From the NCBI RefSeq assembly GCF_000801105.2, contig NC_079511.1, forward strand, positions 20,545,792 through 20,609,791: a DNA stretch of 64,000 nt, given 5' to 3'. Positions 22,330-34,068 of this stretch are shown one piece after another. The first letter of the stretch is position 1, and every line of letters starts with the position of its first letter. Origin of the DNA: Raphanus sativus. Its lineage: Eukaryota; Streptophyta; Magnoliopsida; Brassicales; Brassicaceae. The notes under the pieces are model-generated. The model was not told the origin of the DNA. It made no database searches and saw only the letters and a program-made list of their open reading frames with translations. The position numbers and the translations under genes were made by a program.

Positions 22330-25240
22330 TTGGGTCCAATCTTATTATATAAAGTTTGGTTCTTCAAAGTTACTAATTAACATGATTGCGACACATGAAA
22401 AAATTATCTTTAAGATTGTGACATGTGTTAATCTATCTCATAACTAAAATATCTTATTATATAAGATAATAACAAAAAGGAGTTTTGTTAAAAAGTAATT
22501 ATTAATATTATTACTAGTAACTTTTCCATTTTTAAAATCCTTAAGAAAAGTAAAACTTGGTTTTTCAAAGTTACTAACTAATATGATTGTGACACATGAC
22601 AATTTTATATTTAAGATTGTGACATGTGTTAATCGATCTTATAGCTAATATCTTATTATAAAAGATAATAACAAAAAGGAATTTTTTAAAAAAACAATTA
22701 TTAATATTATTAATAGTAATTTTCCATTTTTAAAATCCTAAAGAAAAGATCATTGCAAATAGTAATTTTCCTTCTAATATTTTTACATGTGTTTAAATAT
22801 ATATATATATATATAATGATTAAAAATACATATACTTAGATAATAATAAAAAAATTCGAAAAAGAATTTAAAAACTTTTAATCATGAAAATTATTTTATA
22901 GTAACTTTATTTAGAATTTTCCTTTTTCAAAATCCTAAACAATAAACAATTTGAAACTAATTCATTTAATACTAATTTTCCTTTTCGATAAAAAATCTGA
23001 TATATAATTATAAAATATTATATTAAGTTTGTTTATTCAATGTTGCTAATTAATATAACTGTGGCATATTACAGTATATATTTAAAACTGTTATATGTGT
23101 TAAACTATCACATAATTAAAAATATATATACTATGGTAATAGCAAATGATTTTGTTCAAAAATTAATAATAAATAATATTTAATAGTGATTTTCCATTTT
23201 CAAATATTAAAAAAATATTATTGAAAAATATTATTTGATAGTAGTTATCCTTTTAATATTTTGACATATGTGTTAGAATTTCTCATGATTAAAAATATCT
23301 ATACTAAGAAAATAAAAATATTTTTTTGAAAAAAAAAGATTTCCAAAAATATTTGATGGTAAAAATAAATTTTAAAAATGACTTAATAGTAATATTACTA
23401 GAAAATTTATTTTTTAAATCATAAAGAAAAATTATTTATTTAATATTAATTTTTATTTTCTAAAATCCTAAAGAAAAGATATTGTAAAATATAATTTGAT
23501 GGTCATTTTCCTCTTAAAATTTTGACACGAGTTAAAATATCTCATGATTAATAAATTGTATAATAAGATTATAAATTGTTTATTAAAAATTAAATTAAAA
23601 ATTAATTAATAGTATTTTCTCTATTAGTTATTTTTAAAATTTAAAATTGAAAAATGATTTTTCAAACAGTTTATTTAATACTAATCTTCATTTTCTAAAA
23701 TTCAAAGGAAATACAATTGTAAAAAATATTTGATAGTAATTTTCTCTTTTTATCTATTTATAATCTTAAACATTATAAAACTATAAATGATTGTTTAATA
23801 GTAGTTTTACTTTCTCCAAATGCAAAATTAAAAAAATATTCGTAGAATATTATTTCAAATTATTCTATAAATAATCAAATTTCGAATTTAAATAGTTAAA
23901 ATTTCGTTTTGAAAATCATTAACTTTAAAACTGGACATCAAAATTATATATTTAAGATCATGATATGTGTTAATCTATCTCATAATTAAAAATATATATG
24001 ATAAGATAATAAAAATAAAAATTTTAAGAAAGTAATTATTAATATTAATTTTCCATTTTAAAAATCCTAAATAAAAGGTAATTGTAAAAAATATTTGATA
24101 GTTATTAAATAATAAAATGAATTTTGAAAAAAAAAATTATTTATTAATAAAAATTATTTAATAGTTATTTTGTTTAGAAATTTTTCTTTATCAAAATCCT
24201 AAACAAAATAGATTTGAAAACTATTTATTCAATATTAATTTCCTTTTATATCAAATATCTGAATGAAAATATAATTAGAAAATATTATATTAATATTTGT
24301 TCTTGAAAGTTGCTAATTAAAATGATTGTGGCACTTGACATTTGTATATTTAAATTTTTGAGATGTGTTAAATTATCTCAAAATTAAAAATACATATACT
24401 AAAATAATAACAAATTATTTGGTTAAAAATTAATTAAATTTATATTTAACAGTAATTTTCCATTTTTAAAATCTTAAGGAAAATAAAACTACAAAATATT
24501 ATTTGAATTTAATATTTTGACATGTGTTAGAATATCTAATGATTAAAAATATATATACTAAGAAAAAAAAGAAATTTTAAAAAAGAATATTTTCAAAATT
24601 ATTTAATAGTAAACAACGAATTTTAAAAATGATTTGATAGTAATTTTACTATAAAGTTCTTTTAGAAAACCTAAAAAAATATTTGTAAGATAATTTATTT
24701 AATACGAATTATTTCTTTTATATAATCCAAAACAAAAGACATTGCGAAAGATTATTTGATAGTAATTTTCCTCTTAAAATTTTGATACGAGTTAAAATAT
24801 CACATGATTAATAAAATATATAATAAGATAATAAAAATATTAAAAAATGAATTTTAAAGTAATTTAATAGTATTTTTCTCTAATTTATATTTTAAATAAT
24901 TAAAAAAAAGATTTGTCCAAAAGGTTATTTAATACTAATTTTCCTTTTCTAAAATTCAAAAGAAAATGTAATTTAGAAAAACTTTTGATAGTAATTTTCA
25001 TTTTATAATCTTAAACATAAGAAAATTGTAAAAGAGAGTTTAATAGCAGTATTCCTTACTTCCAATCCAAATCAAAATAAAAATATTTGTAGGATAATTA
25101 TTTCAAGTTTTTTTTATAAATAATCAACTTTCCTATTTAAATAGTTAATTTTCTTTTTTTTTTTAAATCATAAACCAAAAGGAACTACAACTATTTATAT
25201 GTATCTTTATATATGATTAATCTCTCTCATATTTTGTCAC
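22330..25240. repeat. Diverged AT-rich repeat family within the Helitron
   Basis: A motif like GATTGTGACATGTGTTAATC followed by CTCATAA recurs at about 22385-22440, 22575-22630, 23050-23110, 23940-23985, 24320-24375, and again near 27040-27095. The copies alternate with blocks like TTTCCATTTTTAAAATCCTAAA. Spacing is irregular, so these are dispersed or decayed tandem units, with no coding capacity. Confidence 0.6.
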
Positions 25241-25420
25241 TTCCCATATTTTGATACCAAACATAGTAAGAGGTACCTGAAAAATATTAGGTGAGTATTT
25301 CTGCATGTTCTTTTACATCTTCGCCTATTCTTTTTTTTTGGTGTCACATGTTGAATAAATAACTAGATATATATATCATGATCTTAACATTAAACTGATG
25401 TTGATTTTTTTTTTTAAAGG

Positions 25421-26113
25421 TTTATAATTGTCATGCTGCCGTACGTTAGTTATTGCCACAATTATATTTATGCGTTTGTACATATAGATGTTATGTTGTA
25501 GTACAAAGTTAATGGGGAAGTTAATGTGACTCTTATGCTTATCTATGATTATGTTTATGTGTGTTTATTTTTATCGACATATAAAATTGGTTATGCTACT
25601 GTAGGTCATGCTACTAAGAAATTTAAATCAAAAAGAAGGACTTTGCAATTGAACATAGTTACTAATTATTGAATCAGAAATCGTAACTGAAAGTTATGTA
25701 GAAAAATGGATTTCTCCATGCTGCTAAGAAAGTTGGTTATGCTATTATAGGTCATGTTACTAAGAAAAGATTTATAATTTTCATGCTGCCGTACGTTAGT
25801 TATTGCCACAATTATATTTATGCGTTTGTACATATAGATGTTATGTTGTAGTACAAAGTTAATGGGGGAAGTTAATGTGACTCTTATGCTTATGTATGAT
25901 TATGTTTATGTGTGTTTTTTTATCGACATATAAAATTGGTTATGCTACTGTAGGCTATGCTACTAAGAAATTTAAATAAAAAAAGGACTTTGCAATTGAA
26001 CAAAGTTACTAACTATTGAATCAGAAATCGTAACCGAAAGTTATGTAGAAAAATGGATTTCTCCATGCTGCTAAGAAAGTTGGTTATGCTATTATAGGTC
26101 ATGTTACTAAGAA
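25421..26113. repeat. Tandem duplication, unit about 350 bp
   Basis: Bases 25421-25770 and 25771-26113 are two nearly identical copies, sharing TCATGCTGCCGTACGTTAG and CTCCATGCTGCTAAGAAAG. A partial third copy continues to about 26190. The high identity implies a recent duplication inside the older Helitron. Confidence 0.85.
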
Positions 26114-27806
26114 ATTTAGATCAAAGAGAAGACATAGACAACATGATTATTGAAGTAGAAATCCTAATTGAAAGTAATGTGGAAAAATGAATTTTATTCT
26201 TAGAATAAGTCTCTTACCAATGACATTTTAAAATGAAAATATTAATTTTCTATACGAGTTTGTTATCCAATGACTATCAACAAGAGTTAAGATCAAAACT
26301 TAAAAAAGTTTGTTTATATTTTCCAAGTCTAGTTTTACAGTTATATGATGCATTATCAAAAACCACTACAACTATTGAGCTTCAGATTTTTAAAACATAA
26401 CGACAATAGTATTCTAACAAATATTATATATCAAGAAGTTCTCAATAATATATGATATATAGAAAAATAGATTAAAGTCACACCATGGATACTAAAGTAA
26501 TCAAATTCGATGTTTTATCTAGCAATATATTTGATATTTAGCTGACTATTAGTAATACTTTCTTTTTAAAAGAAATTAACTATCTTTTTAAAAGAAATTA
26601 ACTTTTTTTTTGTAAAAGTACTCATTTTCCTATTAAATAATTAACTTTCTTTTTAATAGATAACTGTATGTTTTTAAAAATATAAACCAAAAATAACTAC
26701 AAATATTTCAAATCTATATTCTTTTATGGTTTCTTTTTAGGATTTTAGAAAATAAAAATTATTATTACATAATATAACAAGATCTTTTAATATTGATATT
26801 TTTAAAATTCGTTTTTAATATCACATAACATTGTAAAAATTTGTACTTTTTAATTTAAAACTAGTTTTTTTAGTATCATGTTTAACATCGAATTATTAAA
26901 AAGAAAAGTTATTATTAAATAAAGTTTTACAATTCACCTTGGTTTGGATTTAAAAAGAAAAAAAAATTATTATACAAATATCTTTTATTAGGATTTTAGA
27001 AAATTAAAATTAAAACCACATAATCGCTTAAAAGTTTATAATTAATATGATTGTGACACATGACAATATATACTTTAGATTGTGACATGTGTTTAATCTT
27101 TTTAATCATAAATATATAGTTTGCCTTGGTATCTCATTTATAAATAATTGATTGTAATTTTCCTTTTTTCAAATCCTAAACAAAAGATAATTGTAAAAGT
27201 ACTCATATTATTTTCCTATAATTAACTTTTCTTTTTAATAGATAATATTGTGTGTTTTTAAATATAAACCAAAAATAACTACAAATATTTCATATCTATT
27301 TAGATTTAAGCTTCCCTATGTTATTTTCACAAGACATAATAGTATTTACAAGAAAAATATTACCTTACTATCTTTTATATCTTTGTACAGCTTAATTTTT
27401 ATTATCCTTACTACATCCTATGATGTTGTCATAAATTTTGCAAATTATGATGTTGTCGTAAGTGAGTATGTATGAATGTGATGAATATGTCTTTGTACAT
27501 ATAAGACAAAATATATTGTTAGTTAAACAAAATATCTTCAATTAAAAATTTGTTAGTTGTTTACAAGACTTAAAAAAACATTTATAGAATCATACAAAGA
27601 CAAGAAATATTTAATGAAAAATATTTTAGAAACTAATTATAAAATAAGTAAATTTTCTTTTAAAAAAATCAAAAAATAAAATTTCACAACCAATCTTATT
27701 TTTTTTTTCTTTTAAATAACTAACTTTTATTATCAATAGATAATTTTCTGTTAAAAAGTTATACACCAAAAACAACATCAAATATTTGCGCGGTATGATT
27801 GTAACA

Positions 27807-27903
27807 TGTGCCAGTAAAAAATAGATTGTGAAATATGTCAATAAAAACAATCTATGTCAATAAAAACCTGACATATTTCACAATCTATTTTCTTACTGGC
27901 ACA
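27807..27903. repeat. Inverted repeat able to form a long hairpin
   Basis: Arms 27807-27840 and 27869-27903 are almost perfectly complementary over about 34 bases, from TGTGCCAGTAAAAAATAG to the reverse of CTATTTTCTTACTGGCACA, with a 28-base loop. It resembles a decayed MITE or a foldback element. Confidence 0.8.
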
Positions 27904-28968
27904 ACGTCAAATAACTAACTTTTATTTTGGATTTTTCTAAAATCCTATAAAAGAAATTTATAAAATAGTTTTTCTTTTTAAAATGCTAAATAAAAGAGAT
28001 TTATAAAGTAGTTTTTCCTTTTTTAAATCCTAACCAGAATATTTTTCTTTCCTTTTCTAGATCGTGACCAAAAAGACTTTTAAAATCTTATTTAATAGTA
28101 TTGTTCGTATTTAAGAATTTAATGATAATTATTATACTAAAAATTATTTAATTAACAAATCAAAATTGTAAAAAATATTACTGATATTGAAAAATGATGT
28201 TTGAAAATTGAATATTTAAAATACAGTTAATATTAACTAGAAATAGTTATTTGATATCAATTTTATTTTTTAAATCCTAGATAAAAGATAATTGTAAAAG
28301 ATTAAGTAGTCAATTTTCTTTTTCTAAAGTCCTAAGAATAAAACGTAAAATAATATTTGATAGTAGTTTTTCTAAAAACAAATTCCGAACAAAAGATATT
28401 TGTACCATATTTTCTAAGTCCTAACCAAAAGATAATTATTTTATTAAATTTTAAATAAAAGATAATTATAAAATATAATGTTTTCCATTTTTAGATCTTA
28501 AAAAAAGAAAATTTTAAAATTTTATTTAATAGTATTTTTTAAGGAATTTGATGACAAATATGATTCTAAATTATTTAATTAACAAAAATCAGAAAATAGG
28601 ATGTTGTCATGATTGGTTTTTATATATGTTTGGTCGTACAAAAATCAACCATATGTTTTATATATATTTTCGTGTTTGATCATAAAAAAGATTATTATCA
28701 TTATTGTCACCGTATGTGATCTTTATATGTGTTTGGTGAAAAATAAATCACGCTTCATAGTCATATTATTATTTTTTTCTATGTAGTATTTTTCTAATTC
28801 CTTTTAGATATACTGTTATTGTGGAAATATATTACTAATAAAGAATGAATTAAGAAAATCATTTAAGATTAAATAATTTTAAGAAAATGGTCAATTGATA
28901 CTATAAATTGAAAAGCAAATAATAATAAAGCACACATTGGAAAAACTACATATCCAAAATGAAAAAAA

Positions 28969-30743
28969 AACCAGAGAAATTGATTGAAATATTATAACTA
29001 GAACATTACTTCTTATACTACTTTCAAGCAAAAATACCATAATATTTGAGTCTAATATTTAGTGATTTTTTTAGCACAAATATTTAGTGATTATTATTTA
29101 GTATTTAGGGGATGAAGTTGAGTGTATAAAGATATATACAGTTTTCAAATGATATATATGATCGTGAATGTCGTATATTAAAAATTAAATTAGAAGAACT
29201 TTATAATTATCTCTAAGATTATGTCTTCTTCAACCTTTTACGATATATAATTAAATAATTTATTTATTTTAAGATTTATCACCACAAAACTGTAATGTTT
29301 TTCTTCCGCAATACTATTGTTAACAAGTTATGTTTTTTTTAAACAGTTATTCACACAATCAAGATTCATAAATATAGTCTTCAACATTCACATAACTTTT
29401 TGTAGTTATAAGATGCATGTAGTGATGGTTTCATTATCATTAATTTAAATAATAAAAAGATGATCCAAAATGATTTCTTTTGGTTGAACAGCTAAAATTT
29501 CATCAGTCAAACCAAAATATATAGATGATATCTAACACACAAAAAATTCAAAAACCCTAAAATGACAATACAAAGTTCACTAAATGACTAAGAAAACTTT
29601 AGAATAAATGTAAGCAAGAAGAACAACATAAAAGTAAGTTAATAGAAACATTGTGTCATCGAGTTTATTGGTCTTATTTGACTTTCAAGTATTTTAATTT
29701 CACTCTAAATTTATTTCGGGTTAAAGTTCGGTTTAAATTTTTAGGTATGAGTATTTTCTTTAACACTAAGTACAAAGTTGATAATAATTCAACTATGTGC
29801 CATAATTATTAAAATACAAATATTAACCTGAAAATGAGTTCTTAATTATAAAATATATTTCACAAACATATGCAAAATGAATCCTAAAACTATTTTAAAA
29901 TAATTTATTGTTTTATATTCTTTAAAAAATTAAATCAGCAAACAAAACCCGTGCAACGCACGGGCCCATATCTAGTATTAAATAATAGTAAATTTGTTGA
30001 CAAATTAAAAGAATGGTAAATTTAAGTTTCTTAACAAAATATTAAATTACTAAAGTCAAAGAAAAAAATAAAAAACGGAAAGTATATTATGCTTAATATA
30101 CAGTCATAAGTGCAATAAACATCAAAACCAACAACTTCCATAATCTACAACTCTATGTATGGTTAACAATTAACTAGGTAAGAACTTTGTGTTATATGTA
30201 GCACATGCACCTATGTTTTTCGTTAATAGAACTTCTTATACTGGTTGAAATATTAACCAGAGAAATTGATTGAAATATTATAACTAGAACATTACTTCTT
30301 ATACTACTTTCAAGCAAAAATACCATAATATTTGAGTTTAATATTTAGTGAATTTTTAGCACAAATATTTAGTATTTAGGGGATGAAGTTGAGTTTATAA
30401 AGATATAGACAGTTTTATATTCTTTATAAAATTAAACCAGCAAACAAAACATGTGTAACGCACGGGTCCATATTTAGTATTAAATAATAGTAAATTTGTT
30501 GACAAATTAAAAGAACGGTAAATTTAAGTTTCTTAACAAAATATTGAATTACTAAAGTCAAAGAAAATAAAATTAAAAAAGGAAAGTATATTATGCTTAA
30601 TATACAGTCGTAAGTGCAATAAACATCAAAACCAACAACTTCCATGATCTACAACTCTATGTATGGTTAACAATTAACTAGGTAAGAACTTTGTGTTATA
30701 TGTAGCTCATACACCTATGCTTTTCGTTAATAGAACTTCTTAT
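28969..30743. repeat. Tandem duplication containing a Helitron 3' end and its flank
   Basis: Copy A (28969-30239) and copy B (30255-30743) share sequence on both sides of the Helitron terminus. Copy B lacks about 770 bases of copy A (29146-29914), and the deletion joint has a GTTTT microhomology. In copy B the terminal hairpin is damaged (ATGTGTAACGCACGGG) and the end reads TTTAGT instead of TCTAGT. Copy B stops 83 bp before the ATG of RBP47C exon 1. Confidence 0.8.
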
Positions 30744-30825
30744 GATTCTTTCTCAACTCTTAAAACTCCTTCACCTTTGTTTGAACTAAGATTAATCTAA
30801 TCTATCACAATCATAAGCCTATTTG

Positions 30826-31040
30826 ATGATGCCGTTATACCCACCTACATTTTTCATGTCGCATCACATGATGTATGCGTCACCGCCACTACCACCGCCA
30901 TCGCCTAATCATCAATTTTTGAATCATAACCAGAATCATGAATCTCGTGGTAACGAATATCAGAACACATTTAACAGTGAGAAAAATATCATTGGATGGA
31001 TGAAAATTATCTTACACTTTATTTTGCTTTCGCCGGCGAG
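30826..31040 (+). CDS. RBP47C: RBP47C exon 1, frameshifted
   Basis: The Pro/His/Asn-rich stretch (MMYASPPLPPPSPNHQ, then HESRGNEYQNTFNSEKN) matches the N-terminal region of RBP47C proteins. The conserved WMDEN motif lies in frame 3 (30993 onward), while the start frame is frame 1, so a deletion not divisible by three lies near 30990. GAG|GTATGA at 31040/31041 is the donor. Confidence 0.75.
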
Positions 31041-31114
31041 GTATGATCTCTCTCTCTCTATTTATATTCGCTATCTAACATAATAATCTGTATTATTAAA
31101 ACTTAAGTACAAAT

Positions 31115-31700
31115 TAGGTTTGTTTGGAAACATGGATAGTTATTTAAAAAAATATAGTTTGGAAATATAGATAGCAGATTAAAAGGGAGGTTTGTTTGGA
31201 AACATGAATAGAAGTTTTAAAAAGAAAAATAAGTTTGTTTGTAAACATGGATAATAGTTTAAAGAAAAAAGTTTTTTTGGAAACATGGATAGTAGATTAA
31301 AAAGAGGTTTATTTGAAAACATAATACTCCCTCCGTTTCTTAAAGAGTGTCGTTGTGACATTTTTCACACAGATTAAGAAAGTTGTTGAAATATATGTAA
31401 GTTGTAATTAATTATACCTCTTTGACCAATAGTATTAGATAAATAAAATTATTTATAAAATCAATGCAGTTTGCAATTAATTTTCAGCTGAAAGTTAGTA
31501 TAATTTACATTGGAATTGTAAAGTGACACTCTTTGTGTAACAAGAAAATGAGCTCAGAATGACACTTATAATGAAACAGAGGGAGTAACAGTTTAGAAAA
31601 AGAGGTTTTTTTGGAAATATGGATAGCAATATAAAAAGAATATAATGTTGTTTGGAAACATGGATAACAATATATTAAAAGATGATTTATGTTATTAAAA
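31115..31700 (+). repeat. Minisatellite in RBP47C intron 1, split by a MITE
   Basis: About eight degenerate copies of a unit like GGTTTGTTTGGAAACATGGA followed by TAGTAGATTAAAAAG lie at 31115-31320 and 31590-31700. The MITE at 31327-31585 sits between them. Confidence 0.65.
31327..31585. mobile_element. Stowaway-type MITE (Tc1/mariner), 259 bp
   Basis: Terminal inverted repeats CTCCCTCCGTTTC and GAAACAGAGGGAG are flanked by TA at 31325-31326 and 31586-31587. These are the hallmarks of plant Stowaway elements. It is non-coding. Confidence 0.9.
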
Positions 31701-32166
31701 ATATTTGGAAATCCATTATATTAAGAGAAACTATCTAATTGAGCCAGTTTTTTAATATACGAAAATGAGCTAATCTAATTATCTAAAAACATCTTTTATC
31801 TAAAATAATCATAAAATAAACTTTAAACTTTATATACATATTTATAATCAAAATAATAATCTAAAGTTGATTTATATCAAAAATGTATTCAAAAATATAC
31901 ATATATTCATTACTAAAATATTATCCAATAACCATTATTAAAAAATATTTTCAATATATATAAGAAAAACACAATACAAAGTCCAACTTCATAAACCAAC
32001 TTAAATTATGGTTATTATATTTCACATTAAATTTTTAAAATATAATATTTGTGATTATTTATATGATAGTACGTATAAAATACTATTAATTATATGATTA
32101 CTTATATGATGATACAAATAAATATGATTAATTATTTGTGAGTGTTTATGTCACTAAGGTTTTGAG

Positions 32167-32763
32167 TAGGGGTGGGCGTCCGGATACTCATTCTGGTTCG
32201 TTTCAGGTCTATTTGGGTTTTCAGGTTTTCGGAGTCAAAGATTTCAGCCATTTAAATGATTTTTAAAATTTTAAAATTCATTATATACTTTAAATTTCTA
32301 AAAATCTATAAAAAATAATAAATTACATATAAATTTGAAAAACACATGTCAAAATATCTAAACTTAATATATAATTTTTTGATTTAAATATTTGGATATA
32401 TAATCAATAATTATTTCAAGTATTTTTGGTGTTTTGGGCATACTTTAACTATTAGATATTTACTTTTGACTATTTATATATATTTTCAAGTATTTAAACC
32501 AACTTAAAGTACTATATATATTTTGGATGTTTCTATACATTAAATCTAAAAATGATTAATATATATCAGTATATATAAGTCTATTTCGGGTACATTCGGG
32601 TATCCGAAATATTTTTGTTCGGATCGGTTTTGGTTTTAGTCCTCTAAATACAAAAATTTTGAATAATTTAGATATTTAATCAATTTCGATTCGAGTTTGA
32701 TATTACTTTTTGGATCGGAATCGATTTGATTTTTTTGGATTCAGGTTCTTTTGCCCAGCCCTA
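32167..32763. mobile_element. hAT-like non-autonomous element in intron 1
   Basis: The ends are TAGGGGTGGGC and GCCCAGCCCTA, inverted with one mismatch in 11. No 8-bp target duplication is evident. Its inner part (about 32270-32720) is strongly related, in inverted orientation, to 40020-40490. Confidence 0.6.
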
Positions 32764-33220
32764 ATATTAATATGAAAAAACAAATAGTAATATATTTTAT
32801 AAAAAATACATCCACGTGGGTCAAATTTAATTTCTTTTATAACTGTTGTTTTTTTGTCAACCTTTTTGATAAGTGTTGTTGTCATGTTTAAGTGTTGAAT
32901 GTATAGATTTGATTTTTTTCGTTTTTATATAACATAACACACATTTACTTATTCACTGTTATGGAACATGAGGTTGTTGATAAAAATATTTTCTTTTTAA
33001 ATAATACATTGTGCGTTAAATTGTCAACTTCAATCATAGAAAATTAGCTTTTAACGTAATCTATTTGTGGCATAACTCTGATGGTTTTAATGAAGTTGCG
33101 TTCCAAAAAAGTAATATATTTTTGTTTTTAAATTATCAACTTCTTTCATATTTTATGTTTAGAATTTTTAAGATTTATTTTAGTATCTATGTATTATTTG
33201 ATATAAATATATTTTTCTCA

Positions 33221-33270
33221 TGTTTGATTTAGAATATTTTGGTTAAGGTTATTAAAAATAAGTGCAATGT
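33221..33270 (+). pseudogene. Possible relic of an RBP47C exon-2 boundary
   Basis: The sequence TTGATTTAGAATATTTTGGT followed by TAAGGTTATTAAAAATAAG closely follows the true acceptor and start of exon 2 at 41590-41640 (TTGATTCAG|ATTGTTTCGGT and CAAGGTTATCCGCAATAAG). The similarity spans both splice site and coding part but fades after about 50 bases. Confidence 0.4.
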
Positions 33271-33524
33271 ATACAACATTTTCTAGCTTGAACTTTCAAT
33301 GTCATTCAGTGTTTAGATCTTCTTACAAATATTTAATTACTTTTATCCTATTCTACATTTATAGGATTTTCTTTTGTAAGTTTATGCGATGGTACACGAG
33401 TTTTTTTCGTAGAAATAGCTTTTGAAATTATCTACTTTTTATACTCACATCATCTTCCTTTCGCGTTCATTGGTTCTAAATGCGTGTAACTCATGTGTTA
33501 TATGTATATCCTTGGTAGTATTGT

Positions 33525-33875
33525 TGTTGTGACGGATGTAAGAAGATATAGATTAACAGATGAATGAATAAGAAGGATTGACACAGAGATTTAACATGGT
33601 TAACCCTTAGGGTTTAGTCTACGGACAAAGAGAGTACTTTATTGATGGAGGCTAGATTATCAGAGTACAATTCGTGCTACACAATAGGGTAAAACCCTAG
33701 ATGTATATATAAGAAAGTCTTTAATGAAACTTTCCATATTTCTCGGATTTGGGTACTATCGACCGATACGACAACACGTCTATCGATCGATACTCCCCTT
33801 TCATATATCGCCCGATCCATGACGTCTGGATCGCCCGATATAACTCAGCTCGCAGATTCAAGGCATATTTTAACA
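33525..33875 (-). repeat. 3' LTR of the intron 1 copia element
   Basis: It begins TGTTGTGAC on the + strand and ends TTTTAACA. It pairs with 38913-39262. Confidence 0.92.
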
Positions 33876-34068
33876 AATCTCCACCTTGACTTGAATCCTC
33901 CATAATCAGATGTACCAGAATGCACTTCTCTGTGCTCAGAATACAGATGTACCAGACTCCCTCTTTGCCTCAGATGTTCCGTCGAACTCAGACGTCAGAT
34001 GTCCCGTCGGACTCAGATGCTCCTCAGAGCCAGATGCCCCTTAGGGCTAGATGTCCATCAGGGCCAGA

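Larger units (their letters stand above)
18616..29975 (+). mobile_element. Probable large Helitron, about 11.4 kb
   Basis: The left end reads A|TCTATACTAATAAAG (18616), a typical Brassicaceae Helitron 5' terminus. The right end has a hairpin (CCCGTGC 29948-29954, loop AAC, GCACGGG 29958-29964) followed 11 bases later by CTAG|T (29975). Insertion between A and T fits. I see no Rep/helicase gene, so it would be non-autonomous. It contains several nested elements and many AT-rich repeats. The two ends could belong to different, overlapping Helitrons. Confidence 0.6.

Noticed and set aside
25421..26190. CRISPR-like or tRNA-like array
   Set aside because: Units are 350 bp, directly adjacent, without spacers, in a plant genome; it is a tandem duplication.
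27807..27903. MicroRNA precursor
   Set aside because: The hairpin is near perfect over its whole length with no bulges and lies in transposon DNA, more like a foldback element; no expression data are available.
30826..31083. Independent 85-residue protein
   Set aside because: Its N-terminal style, the WMDEN motif in another frame and the donor site show it is RBP47C exon 1; the residues after 31040 are intron.
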